Positions 13,101-25,501 of a stretch of DNA of 64,000 bases are shown one piece after another. The translations under genes were made by a program, and so were the position numbers. Below the pieces are notes generated by a model. It ran no database searches, had not been told where the DNA came from, and saw nothing but the letters and a program-made list of their open reading frames with translations. The first letter of the stretch is position 1. Every line of letters starts with the position of its first letter. This DNA is from Cenococcum geophilum 1.58 (lineage: Eukaryota; Ascomycota; Dothideomycetes; Gloniales; Gloniaceae): assembly GCA_001692895.1 (NCBI GenBank), contig KV748179.1, positions 4,486,668 through 4,550,667 of the forward strand, in the 5' to 3' direction.

Positions 13101-15429
13101 TTATAAGACCTATAATTAGGAGCTTCTAGCTATTATAGAGGCTTTTAAGTATTGGAGATATTATATTAAGGGGCTATTAAGCCGCCTAGAAGTGCTTATA
13201 GATTATAATAATCTAAAGGGTTTTATAAAGGTAAAAGCCCTTAATAGACGGTAAGCCAGATAGGCTATAGCATTAGCTGCCTATAACTTTGTAATTAAGC
13301 ATAGGGCGGGAAAAATAAACCCCGTAGATGCGCCGTTAAGGCGACCCCTAGGCGTAGGGGGTCCGCTAGAAGAAGACACCTATCACGGGACGGGGGCAGT
13401 GGCTACAAGACGTATGTATTCGAGGAGTCTATAAGACGTTGCGCGATCGATCGTAAGGGTCGAGGGCGTAAGGAGGTGATATACCTACGCGTAGCTGACA
13501 TAAGCTGTACGCGAGGTGTACGCGAGAGCACGGGGCTCTCCTATAGAGGCCCCTGCGGTAGGGTTCCGTAACAACACCATACTACCACTGCTTTAAAGGA
13601 CTTTAGAAATGCAGGACCACCAACCCAAAGTAAAAGTCCTATTAGGTGTATAAGAAAGCGAGCCTTTTATAAAGGTATTATTTCTACGGCTATAAGCTAG
13701 CAACCCAACGGCGGTACGTCTAGGCTATATAGTATTACGGTTTAACTAGGTAACCTATACGCATACCATCAAGCAGCGTATAACGAGGACCTAAGTTAAA
13801 AAAGCTAGTACTTAAGAGAGTGCTTATAAGTCTAGTACGGAAACAGTTGTTAAGCTTATTAAAGGACTTTAGACTAAAGATAACTTTATGCTATAAAAGC
13901 GCAGCGACAGTATAGATACTGCGAGACGCCGTTAACGCGCCTACTCAAAGCCAGTATAGCAGTTTAATTCTATTGGACTACTTTATTACCATAGGAGGTT
14001 ATATATACCCCTAGACCCAATAGTTCGTGCAAAACTCCTATAGATCTACTATGATAATGCCCTAGCTAGGCACTTTAGTAAGAAAAAGACTCTAGATCTA
14101 CTCTTACGTAAGTATTACTAGCCTAGTATAAATGCGGACGTTATAAACTATATCTCTACCTATAATTTATACCAATATATGCGTGCGCCTTAATATTACC
14201 CTTACGGCGAGCTCTAAGCGCTGCCTTGCCCGGACCAGCCGTGGCAGGAGATTATAATAGACTTTATTACAGGCCTACCGCCTAGTAAATAAGGCGATAA
14301 GGTGTATAACGCAATATATATAATAGTTAACTACTATACTAAGATGGCCTTATATCTATTTATAGTAAAAACTATTACTACAACCAAACTCGCGGATTTC
14401 TTTTTTAACAAAGTAGTACGCTATTTTAAAGCCCCTAGGGGGATTATATCTGATCGCGGCAGTATCTTCACTAGTAAGTTCTAGTTAGAGCTATACTTTA
14501 CTACAAAGATAAAATATAGGCTAAGTACGGCCTTTTACCCGTAAATAGATGGGTAAATAAAACGCTAGAACTAAACCCTAGAGTATTACCTCCGTATATT
14601 CTATAACAAAAAGTAAAGTAACTAGATAGGCCTTCTATTACTAGCCAAATTCGCCTATAATAATGCTAAATATAGCACGATAGGTATAAGCCCATTTTAT
14701 ACCTACTATGGGTTTTACCCGCGTCTAAAATACAAGGTTTAGGCGGATAATAGTAGTTCTGTTCTAGCCGCCTCTAAGAGGATTAAAAGAATATCCCTTA
14801 AACGCGAAGCGCTGGCGAAACGCTAGGAGCACGCCGCTAAGGCGTAGGTAAGATATTATAATCGTTATTACTAACCACAGGTATACAAAGTAGGGGATCT
14901 AGTCTTACTATTAACTAAGAACCTTAAACTAAAAAGGCTAAGTAAGAAACTTATAGCACGCTTTATTGGACCTTTTAGTATAGCCAAACTAGTCGGAAAG
15001 TAAGCATACCGGCTATATCTACCTATGTCTTACTATATCCACCTAGTGTTCTATATTAGCTTAATAAAGCTATATAAATAACGTAAGGGCACTACTAGAG
15101 ACCCCCTCCTAGGGCCTATTAAGCTAGATGATTAAGAGGACTAAGAGGACTAATATAAGATAGAAGAAGTATATAGAAGGAAGGGATATAACCAGACCCT
15201 ACAGTACCTAGTTAAGTGGAAAGGCTAGCTAAAAGAGTATAATAAATAGGTCCTAGTAAAGGACATTAATAAGGACGCAAAGAAGACGTATAATAGTTAC
15301 TTTACCCTAAGGGGTAAATGGAAAAGAAAGTAGGTAGGAGAATAAAAAACTTTTAATTATAACCAATATTATGCCCTACTAGCAGGGCGACGACGGAACG
15401 ACGGCGGAGTAACGGTAGTATGCCGATAG

Positions 15430-16010
15430 AAATATAGATACTCTACAGCTCCAACGAATCCTCCCTCTCCTTCCCTCCTTCCTCTTCCTCCTCCTCTCCC
15501 TCCTTATCCTCCTCTTTCCCCTCCTCCTTATCCTCCTTACCCTTATCCTCCTCCTTATCCCTTACAATAGGAGGCATATTAGCCTATAAGAACTATTAGC
15601 ATACGCTACGCTGGCGAAACACCTGCGTTATAACACGTACTAAAGCACGCATTATATTAAGAATTCCTTTAAGAGTACAACGGATAGCCTATAATTCCTA
15701 TACTTAGAGTAAGAGAAAGTCTTTACCCTTTAGGCGCTAGTAGAGACCGTACTTAGCGCTAGTACGCACTAAGGCCTTAATATCCTTTATAAAGGACTTC
15801 TGGGCGGCAGCGATGCGAGCGTTAAGGTTAGCCGTGTCCCTGCTAGTAACCCGCCGGCGCTTAACCCTATTAATAAGGGCGAGTAGCTTATTTAGGCGGC
15901 TATAGAAGGCCTTAGGGACCTAGTCTGTTAGCTATTAGAACCTAAACTAACGCACTTAGACTTACTGCTTAGCACGACTTATTTAGTTATTAGTAGTACC
16001 CGTAATTGCG
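15430..16010 (-). other. Antisense protein-like region in the 3' spacer of element K
   Basis: On the minus strand this spacer reads as a coherent basic peptide that includes RVKRRRVTSRDTANLNARIA and, further on, an acidic lysine/glutamate-rich tail from the CTCCTTCC-type repeats near 15460-15560. It lies opposite to pol between the chromodomain and the 3' LTR. It shows no likeness to the antisense regions of A/B/E or G, and no domain is recognised. It is a broken fossil. Confidence 0.55.
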
Positions 16011-16507
16011 GTTGGCCTACTTACTATAGGTGGCCCACCTAGTAGTGGCTATACGCTTAATATAACGGAGGTAGATTAGTTCTAGTAAAGCTAGGGAAGC
16101 GGCTTATGAGCGGCGTGGGAGCTTCGATAGCGCCTAGTAGGGTTAGCGATAGCTATAAGCTAGTATAAAGAATACTTACGGAAAGCTTGCGAGCAGGCGA
16201 ACCAACGGCTTAGCGCTTGCGATTTATAATTAATTGGAAATTGTAGAGAAGGTAAGTTATAGGCTGAAAGAATCGGAATGGACTTAGAAAGGAAATCTAA
16301 TATTCTACCTTAGTGGGAACTCCTACCTTTATAGATCTCGCCAAGGCCCTAGCGTTCTATTATCTTATTGTCCTATTATCCTATTTATATATTGTCTAAT
16401 TTACTTAAATTTTATTGCACACTTTTTATTTAGCGAAGGACAATAATAGCGCTCCTATTGTATAATAGCGTCGGCTAAGGACAGCCGCTTAAGAAGGGGG
16501 GGGCAAT

Positions 16508-16710
16508 TGTTAGGCTATAGAGACGTACTGGCTATAATCGGCTTAGCGCAGGCGAGGCGCAGGCGAGGCGCCTATAAAACGTAGTCGCCCCGCATTAGAG
16601 AACAGCAGAATTTAGTTTTATAGTTCTACTTTATTAAGAACTAAAAACTCTTTGCATCCCGCTACTGTTGTTACATTACTATATACCCTAAGGACCTTGG
16701 CGTCCTAATA
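16508..16710 (+). repeat. 3' LTR of element K
   Basis: A 203 bp copy of 9925-10127, preceded by a run of eight G residues in a purine tract and followed by the duplicated target TTAGT. Confidence 0.95.
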
Positions 16711-16715
16711 TTAGT

Positions 16716-16935
16716 CCTGTTAGGAATGTATTAGAATAGGAGGGTCCTATTTAGGAACGTATTAGGATAAGAAGGTCCTGTTTAGAAACGTATTAGGATA
16801 ATAGGGTCCTATTAGTCCTGTCAGGAACGCATTAGGATAGGAGGGTCCTATTAGGAGCCTATTAGGACGATTAAGACGATTAGGACGGTTAAAATCCTAT
16901 TAGGAGGCCTCTAGGATCTTAATACTCTAACAAAA
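16716..16935. repeat. Repeat block S1, right piece (minisatellite)
   Basis: This continues the minisatellite found left of element K, with units of about 30 bp built on TAGGAACGTATTAGGATAAT and GGGTCCTATTAGTCCTGT. It then degrades to shorter GATTAGGACG units and stops near 16935 at the LINE fragment. No coding sequence. Confidence 0.75.
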
Positions 16936-18245
16936 TGCTAATATAAGACTAGTAGAAAATCTATAAGAATCCCTAAAGTGGGACTTAGTAGATATATACT
17001 ATATAGATGGCTCTAAAAACAATAAATTAAATATAGTAGCCGTATATAAAATAGGAGAGAGAAATAGGATTAAATATGCAATAAACTGGAATCTAGGGCC
17101 CTATATGGAAATTATAGACGTAGAGCTTTATATAGTCTATAGGGCCCTAAAATACCTAAAACAATAAAGACTAGAAGAGAAATAGGTTTATATCTTTATA
17201 GATAGCTAAGTGGCTATTAAGAGATTATAGCTTAATTCTCTTATAGGAGGGCAAGAACTAGTCTTTAAAATTATGTAAAGCTGTTCCTATCTAGCTAGTA
17301 GGAATATCTCTATTAACTTCTATTAGGTCCCTAGCTACCTAAGAATTTATAGAAATAAAATAGCAGATAAACTAGCTAAAAAGGGCCTCTCTAGAAGAAA
17401 AATATAATCTTCTTATTCTTCTTTAGCCTACCTAGGGAAACGAGCAAGAGAAAAGATACTAGAATAGTGGAAAAACAATTAGCAACAGAATAAAAGTAAA
17501 GGAAAACACTATACTAAAATCTGTAAAGGAAACTACCCTTTCTCTTTTAAAGCCACTAAGGATAAATATCCTAAAAAGCGATAATTAGCCTTCTTTCAAC
17601 TAAACCTAGGAAAAGGCTTCTTTAAATCCTTCTCTAAAATAATAGGGAAAAATAAAGAAGGTAGATGCTTTAAGGACTATACCGCGGTACAAACCCCTAT
17701 ACACCTTTTACTAGAATGCAGACTACATTGGGAAGATAAAAAGGAAATGCAAAGATAAATAGGCTCTTCTCTTTCCTTAGAGAAGCTTTTTTTGTATAAA
17801 GAAAGAAAGAAGGGCGCTTTTTTTATTCTTAAGTAGGACAAAAATAGCTACTGGGAAGTAGCTAAGAGTAGAAGGATCTCTGGAAGGAGGCAACTCCTAT
17901 TAAAGTCCTAGTAAATAGACTATAGAAAGCAAAAGGATAGAAATAAACTATAAAAAGGATAGGGATAGGCGTTAGGATTATTTATATTTTAATTTTAATT
18001 TTTTCTATTATTTTCCTATCGTTTTCTTACTACCTAATAGTTGTTAGCAACCTAGTATCTTACTAAGAAGCTGTAAATCCCTAGTTTAGGGATTTATAAA
18101 CTACTAGGACATAGCTACTAGTATATATTAAGTTGCCTAGAAAGGATTTATGTATATAGAACTATAGCGCCATAGCCTAGAGGCTGCATACGCAGTATTG
18201 TACATAGTATAATACAACGGATATAAAAAATAAATATAAAAAAAG
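16936..18245 (+). mobile_element. LINE fragment: 3' end with RNase H domain
   Basis: This is a 5'-truncated non-LTR retrotransposon of the RNase H-bearing type common in filamentous fungi (Tad1/I-like). An RNase H domain runs from about 16980 to 17390: YYIDGSKNNKLNIVAVYKIG with the first catalytic aspartate, ELYIVYRALKYL with the glutamate, VYIFIDS with the second aspartate, and RNKIADKLAKKG at the end. A C-terminal segment with TPIHLLLECRLHW at about 17695-17730 matches the HLLLEC-type ending of such ORF2 proteins. The 3' untranslated region runs to an A-rich tail (AAAAAATAAATATAAAAAAA) near 18220-18245. The 5' boundary is set only by where the minisatellite ends. RIP changes interrupt the frame repeatedly (stops where Q or W would be expected). 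No target duplication was found. Confidence 0.8.
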
Positions 18246-18384
18246 TATAGTAGAGTAGGCTTGGCTAAATTCCTATTTAGGAATATTAGCCTTCTAATAA
18301 AGGTCCGTAAAGATAGTTAGTTTAAAGTTAAAGTTATTATTTTTACTGCTGTACTTAGATTTATTAGTATAGAGCTTAGCTAGG

Positions 18385-18689
18385 TATAAGGGCGCAGAGA
18401 GACTTTAGGGAAGATTTAAAGGAATAATATAAATTCTATCTAAATCTAAGGGTATATAGCTCTTGCTAAAAACAAGACATTACGTAAAGAAGAGAAAGGA
18501 ATAATAAGAGAATTATATAATTAAATAGTTAGGGGCTTAGTGGTCAATGCGTGCGTATATACGCACGCGGTCTTTAACAGACTTTAATAAAATTTAATTA
18601 ATCTAGCAGAATTTAGTTAAAGCGTTAAAATTCATCTATTAAGTATTTTACTAAGACATTCCTACTATAACTAGGCTAGTCCTATTATA
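18385..18689 (-). repeat. 3' LTR of element F
   Basis: A 305 bp direct repeat of 23980-24284 with tips TATAAGGGCGC and CCTATTATA. It contains the 20 bp palindrome GCGTGCGTATATACGCACGC near 18549-18568. Confidence 0.93.
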
Positions 18690-21600
18690 GTACTCCCCCT
18701 TTTAGCCAAAGGTCTAAATAATTTAATTTTAGTTAAGACTTATAACTTATTATATGTTATATTTTTATATCAGGTGGCGGTATAGAGTTTTGCCAATTCT
18801 ATCGTTAAATAGGCTAATTAGGATTTTCTATCCCTAGGATAAAAAATCACTATTAGCTTAGTTAAGGCGGTAAGTAGAACTAATATCTTTATAATAGGTC
18901 TTAGTAAGGCAGATCTAACTAATTAGATAACTTTAACTGGCAGTTAAAGTTCCTTAATATTTTATATATTACGTAATTATATTATAAACGTTATAACGTA
19001 TTTTAAGTTTTTTTTAATTTTAAGCTTCCTACTATTATGTTTCGTATATTTATATTAGGTAGTAGTTATTTACCTTTATATTATATCTATTTAGCTAAAA
19101 TAGGCCGCAAAGGATAGTCTTTATAGAATTCTTTTACTAGGAAAGGCGCGTTAGTCTTAATCTAGTTATAGGTTTCCTAAGTTTATGTTTTATATCCTTC
19201 CCACTTAATAAGGAGTTTAAATTATTTAGATTATATTTTCTATTATATATTATTAATTAAGTTAATAAAGTAAGAACTATTACCATTATTAACAATTATA
19301 GGAGATAGCGGCAGCACTTCGCGGGTTATAGGTTTGTCCTTTAAAGGTTATAGCAAGCTTATATAAAATATTAGATATATTTTTATCTTAGTTAGTAGTT
19401 TAAGCTTATAAGTATATAGGCTTAGTCTCTTTTTAATTTGGTATAGGCCTATAAACTTCTAATTAAGTTTCTTTAAGGGTCGTTAAGTCTTTAGGTTTTA
19501 TATATTTAGGTAAACTATATTACCTTCCTTAAAGTCCTATAAAGGAGCTCGTTCTTTATTTATATGCTATTTTTATACTATTTAAGCGTACGCTAATTTA
19601 CTTTATAATAGTTCCGTTAACTACTTTATTTAATTAGCAAAGTTATATACGTTAATTAGTTAAATCCTCTTAATTATAGGTCCTATTATATTAATTTCGG
19701 GTTATAATTTAAATCTAAGTTAAGGGTTTTATCCGTAGGTTACGTAAAACGGCGTTACGCCTATTAATTTATTTCTTATATTATTCGCAGTAAACTTAGT
19801 TAAAGGTAGCTACTTTTCCTAGTTGTCTTATAGGTAGGAGCAGTATATTTATAGGTATTATTCTATAATCGCGTTTATAATTTTAGTTTAACTATCTATC
19901 TTAGAATAAAATATAGTTAAGAGTTATATTTATATACTTAATTATTTATATAGGGCTTACTAGAATTCTAAAATAAACTAGCTTTCGTAGTTAGATATTA
20001 TTAAATTAGAAAGTCTATATAGCTTAAAAATATACTTAATAAAATATTCGGCTACTAATATTATATTAATTAAGTCTATAGGAATTATATATCATATTTT
20101 TATAAAACGGTTAATAACTACTATAATATTTATAAACCTATTACTATTAGGCAGGTTAACTATAAAGTTAATTAAAATATCTCGCCATCTTTACATTGGA
20201 ATTGGTAATAGTTAAAGTACTCCTTACTTCTTTATATAAGAGGTCTTCCTACGTACGCACATTCTATATACTTAAACGTATTTTCGTATATAGTTATATA
20301 TTATAGGCCAGTAATATACTTATTAGATAATCTTATAGGTCTTTATATAGCTAGGGTACCCCACTATAGGGGAATTATATACAAATTTAAGTATCTTAAA
20401 TTATAAGGGTTTAGAATTCGGGCTTACTATCTTCTATTAATAGTATAACTAATTATTATAGATTTCGCATTTAGCGAGTGTAATATCCTTATATTACCGT
20501 TTCCCTATTTAAATTACTTTTATTATATCTACTATTTAGGGGTTATTCTTATATTTATACTCTATTAATTTATTAATTTCTATATCCTACTTATTAATTT
20601 CTAATTTATTCCTATTAAGCTNNNNNTTTANAAATATAGGGNNTAGTTTNTTAAAGCGTTTAGGGGGCAGTAGAATTTATAATTAATTTATAATCCATTT
20701 GTTAGAGGCGTTTATAAGTAAGTCCTATAATTATTATATTAATAAGTTAGGCTTCTAATTAAGTTTACTAGGTTAGTATGTAATCTTAAAGTTAAATTAT
20801 AAGAGGTATTCGGCCTAACAAATTTAGCGCTATATTAATTGCTTTATAGTTATAAAGTACTATAGGTTTTTATAGTCCATTAATACACATATTAGAAATA
20901 ATAATCCTTTAAGTTCTAGACGCTATTATTTAAAATATTTAATAATTATAAGTAGTTCTTTATTATATATCTTATAGTTTAATATAATAGGGGTAAGTTT
21001 CTAGAAGAGAAAGGCTACTAGGCATAGCTCGCTATTTTTATTATACTATAATAATACTCCTCCTAGTATATAATTAGACGAGTTTATTTTAATAATATAT
21101 TTAAGGTCTAGATTAAAGTAGGTAAGAATTAAAGTAGTTATAAAATAATATTTCAGGTCGTTAAAAGCTTATTTATATTTAGTAGTCTATTTAAATCATA
21201 TATTTTTTCTTATTAAGTTTACTAGTAGCTAAATAATTTTTAAGAAGTAATTAATAAATTAATAGTAGAAATTTTTAAATCCTTAAATATTTTATATACT
21301 ACTAGGACTTTCCTAGTTTATAATTATAGTAATTTTCTTAGGGTTTATTTTAATTCTATTACGGGATATAATTAGGCCTAAGTATATAACTTCGGACGTA
21401 TAGAACTTATATTTCTTAATATTATATTATAAGCCCGCGTCTTATAGGCGTTTAAGGACTATTTAGATATACTTCTAATACTTAAAAAGCGAAGATGAAT
21501 AGATTAAGATATTATTAATATATATAGTAATAAATATATTAAGGAATTCGCGAAGCGTATTATTAACGTATTACTAAAATATACCGGAACCGTTCTTTAT

Positions 21601-23979
21601 ACTAAATAGCATTACTAGGTATTTAAAAAGTCCCTATTATATACGGAAAGCTATATACTTTTACTAAGTAGTTAAGCGTTTCTTAAAGTAGAGGAATTAG
21701 ATATTAGTTTTAAATCGTAATTGTATTTAGGGCTTAATAATTAATACAGAACCTTAAGCCTCCTTTAGGTTTCTTAATAAATAGTATAGGTAAAATAAAT
21801 AGTAATTAACTAGGGCGAATAAATCCTTTCTTTAAGTGCTCTTTAAGGTATTATTATATTATAAGTAGCTCTTTTTATAACATACCGTATAACGGGCTAA
21901 ACTTTAGTATTATACTAGGTTTAAGTTCTATTTTAAAATTATATTCTTCTTAATATAGGGGTAGTTAGTTTATAAATTATTATATAAATATATTAATTAG
22001 ATTATAATATTTTTTAGGTATAAAAGGTTATGGGTTAATATATTGCTTTAGTTCTAACGCCTTCTTAATATCTTCTAGTGTTATAGTAAAGATTTTATAG
22101 TCTTATTTTCTTACTAATAAATAAAAGGGTGCGGCTTATACTATATAAATTTTAAGGAGTTTTAATATATTATCTTCGCATTCTTTACCGTAATTAGTGG
22201 TTATAACTTTATTATATTAGTTTAAGGTTTATAGTAAGGGTAATTTATATTATATTAAATTTAAATAATTATATATATGTTTATAGGGCAAGTAGTATTT
22301 TAAGTAATAGCTTTGGTAGTAGGTTATACAAAATTTTAGTATTTCTTTAACCTAGCTAATTAAAGGGTTATATTATTTTAGCTATCTATATCTAAGTATT
22401 ACTTTATAATGCTTTAAGGGTGTTATAAATAGGGAAATATATTTAAGGTATTTACCTATCCGCATCTTTATAAGAGCGTAGTGCGTTAGTTTACCATATA
22501 TTAAAGGCTTACTATTAAAGCCTTATAGGCCTTAAGGCTTATTAGGTTTTCTTAAATTTAAATATTAAGTTTTTGTGTAGTTTATATTAATAAAGCCTAT
22601 ACTAGTAGCTCCGCTATCTATAAGAATTTATACTTCCTTCTATTTTCTAAGTATTTAAATTTTACTAAGTATATTAAGGGAGTTATATTATATATTAGCG
22701 CTAAAAGAGCCTAAATACTTATACTCTTCCACTTCTTATTCTAAGGCGCGACTTAGCCCTAGGACGATTTATTTTCTAAATTAACTAAAGGTAAGATGCT
22801 TTATAGCGACCGAGTATAATTTATAAAATAAGTACAATTTGTAGAATAAGTATGATTTAAGGACTAAGAGGAACTACGGCGGACCTTTTTAAAAGGGTAA
22901 GTTTGGTAATCCCTTTAAATATATCTCTTTTTTCTATATCTAAAATATTCTCTATTTGCGGCTTATATTCTTTATTTATTAGCTCCTAAGGGTATATAGG
23001 ATTAAGTAGCGTTAAGGTTTATAGGGTTATATATAGGGCTTTTAGGTCTTAAAGACGGATCGCGCTTTAGGGTATATATTAGTTTTATAAAGTTTTAAAT
23101 ATAAAATATAGTTAGCTTTAGAGAATAGGTCTGCTTATTATATTAGAGGTCTTTATTAATTTGTTAATATATTATAGCAAATTTAGGTAAGTCTTTTAGT
23201 AGTTCTCTACCTACTAACTATACTCTAATTTTATCCGAAATAGCTTAATAGAGAGTAGTAACTTTAGTGGCTTTATTCTAATCTAGTTTACTAATAAGGC
23301 CTAAAAATTCTAAAAAGAAGCTAGTAAAGTCTTAGTTCCGTTATTGTAGGTTTTTAAGTTTAGTAACAGCTATATGTTTACGGCTAGCGTTATTATACGT
23401 TTATTCTAGTAGAGAGATAAAGATTTTAAAATTAATAAAGGTGCCGTTATAGAAGAATGGGTCTATAGTTTATATAGCGTCTTTACTTAAATAAGATATT
23501 CCATAGCTAATCTTGCTAGCTTTAGTAAGGTATTAATTATCGTTTATTAAAGGTTTAAAATAGAGCTTAGTTATAAAGGGATATAGGTTATTTTAATTTC
23601 TATTAAATATTAAAGGGTTAGGGAGCTTTTTAGATTTTATAATAGGTACTAGGTTTATTGCAGGTATAGTTTAAGCTACCATTACTAGTTTAGGGTTTAT
23701 ATTTAATAAGTCGGGTTCGCATATAGTTATTTTAATTTTATTTATAGGTGTTACTATTAGGGTCTCTAACGTAAGTACTTTAGCGTTATAAAGTTATTTA
23801 TATATTACTTTAATCGATTACTAATACTAGGCTTTTAGTATAGTTTATTACTAGGCTAAGGCATCTATAAAGGACTATTATATTATAGTTATTTATTCTC
23901 TAACTAGGGCCATAATAGTTAACGTGGCGGATTTAAGTTTATTTACTATTTTAAGGGTATTAGTGTTAATATAACGTAA

Positions 23980-24284
23980 TATAAGGGCGCGGAGAGACTT
24001 TAGGGAAGATTTAAAGGAATAATATAAATTCTATCTAAATCTAAGGGTATATAGCTCTTGCTAAGAACAAAACGTTATATAAAGAAGAGAAAGGAATAAT
24101 AAGAGAATTATATAATTAAATAGTTAGGGGCTTAGTGGTCGATATGTGCGTATATACGCACGCGGTCTTTAATGGACTTTAGTAGAATTTAATTAATCTA
24201 GCAGAACTCGGTCAAAGCGTTAGAATTTGTCTGTTAAGTGTTTTACTAAGACATTCCTACTATAACTAGGCTAGTCCCGTTATA
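23980..24284 (-). repeat. 5' LTR of element F
   Basis: A 305 bp copy of 18385-18689 ending AGTCCCGTTATA. The internal palindrome is slightly decayed here (TGTGCGTATATACGCACGCG). Confidence 0.93.
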
Positions 24285-25475
24285 CTAAGTTAGCTAGCTC
24301 CTTACTATAGGTTTTTACTTAGGTAGTTTATAGATTTATAACTTAAGTAATAAAAGGGTTTTGGTCCGTATTTTAGTTTACGGGGGTATTACGGTCCGTA
24401 ACTTAAGTACTAGGTATACTTTAGCCCGTAAGATTAATTCTAAGATCTCTTTAATCTATAGGATAAATTTAGTTAAATAGGTCGTCTATAAGACCGGAGA
24501 TCCTATTAAGTTTAAAAGAGGTAAAGAGTTTACTAGTTTTAATGTAATTTAAAATCTACTCTTTAGTCTATTCTATTTAGTCCTCCTTATATAGTATATT
24601 GTATAGAGACTATGCAATAGTAACTCGCCTATTCTTTTTAACCTATACGCCTTAGTTACGTAAGAGAGTTTATAGGTTGCGGGTAGTTATAAGGTTATAA
24701 GCCTTAAAGATAGCTTCTATAAAGCCCGCAAAGTCTTCCTTATATTATTCCTATAAATCGTCGTTTAGAAGCTTAAAGTATCCGTATTTAAGGATTTTAA
24801 AATTAATATAGTCGTTAACGCCGTTTATAGACGTAAGGTCGACTTCTTAACTCTACTTCTTTTGACCTTTATTGATTTACTTGCTTATATCTACCATATT
24901 ATATAGCGTAGTATATCTATATAAGCTATAACGGGTTAAGAGGAGCTTATAGCAGGTAGTAGTGGTTTATAGTAGGTAGAGGAGGTCTTATAACGGTCCG
25001 TAAAATCGATTAATAGGTCCGTAATAGTTTAAGAGGTCTTATAATGGTCCGTAAAGGTAATTAACAGGTCTATAATAGTTTGTAGGAGGGTAGGGGGTTC
25101 TATAAAGGTCTATATTCGCGTTTATAAACTTCTAGCAAACCGTACTAAGACTTAAATAAGTATATAGAGATAGTGATATAGTCCGTAATCCCCAACTTCC
25201 GACCTTATAGTAGGTCGTACTAGGATTAAACGGGTAGTCGCTGTTGTGTATCGCTCGGGGGGAGGTATTAAGTAATTGCTAATCTATACGCGCTTACTAA
25301 TTAGTATTTATATCAACTTAATAATATAGGTAAGTTATATCTAGGGGCACGAAATACGTATAGTATTATATGCTCTTTTGGATGGTGGTAACTGTCGATT
25401 CTATTAAGGTAGACTACGTAGTCTATATACTAACGCGCCTCCCCCCTAATTAGTTAGCGTATAAGTGGTTGGTGC

Positions 25476-25501
25476 ACCAAACGCGTAACTACGCGTTTGG
25501 T
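25476..25501. other. Perfect 12 bp hairpin near the end of element M
   Basis: ACCAAACGCGTA and TACGCGTTTGGT pair perfectly around an AC loop, about 20 bp from the outer tip of the presumed M LTR. Its CG- and CA-rich stem has not been turned to TA by RIP. Confidence 0.7.

Larger units (their letters stand above)
9925..16710 (+). mobile_element. Element K: full-length Gypsy chromovirus
   Basis: A 6786 bp element with 203 bp LTRs and the target-site duplication TTAGT at 9920-9924 and 16711-16715. Gag starts near 10264 (MARRGRTSVVRTTEPGDQP) and ends in a degenerate zinc-knuckle region near 11310-11355. The protease region is near 11530, reverse transcriptase about 12030-12800, RNase H about 12950-13300, integrase about 13960-14900 and a chromodomain about 15160-15310. 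A purine tract (AAGAAGGGGGGGG) precedes the 3' LTR. It is a fossil with complete ends and several dozen RIP-type breaks. It sits inside the S1 minisatellite, so it is younger than that array. Confidence 0.94.
18385..24284 (-). mobile_element. Element F: full-length Gypsy chromovirus inside M
   Basis: A 5900 bp minus-strand element with 305 bp LTRs. Flanking pentamers are CTAGG on the left and CTAAG on the right, a probable target duplication with one later change. In sense order (right to left), gag starts near 23914 and reaches about 22800. Reverse transcriptase is at about 21900-21290, with an IYINNILIYS segment near 21500 standing where YxDDILIYS is usual. RNase H follows at about 21180-20770, integrase at about 20400-19290 and a chromodomain at about 19260-19080. 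A purine tract (AAAAGGGGGAG in sense) adjoins the left LTR and confirms orientation. It is a fossil with complete ends and many dozens of RIP-type breaks. Ambiguous bases occur near 20622-20650. Confidence 0.92.
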
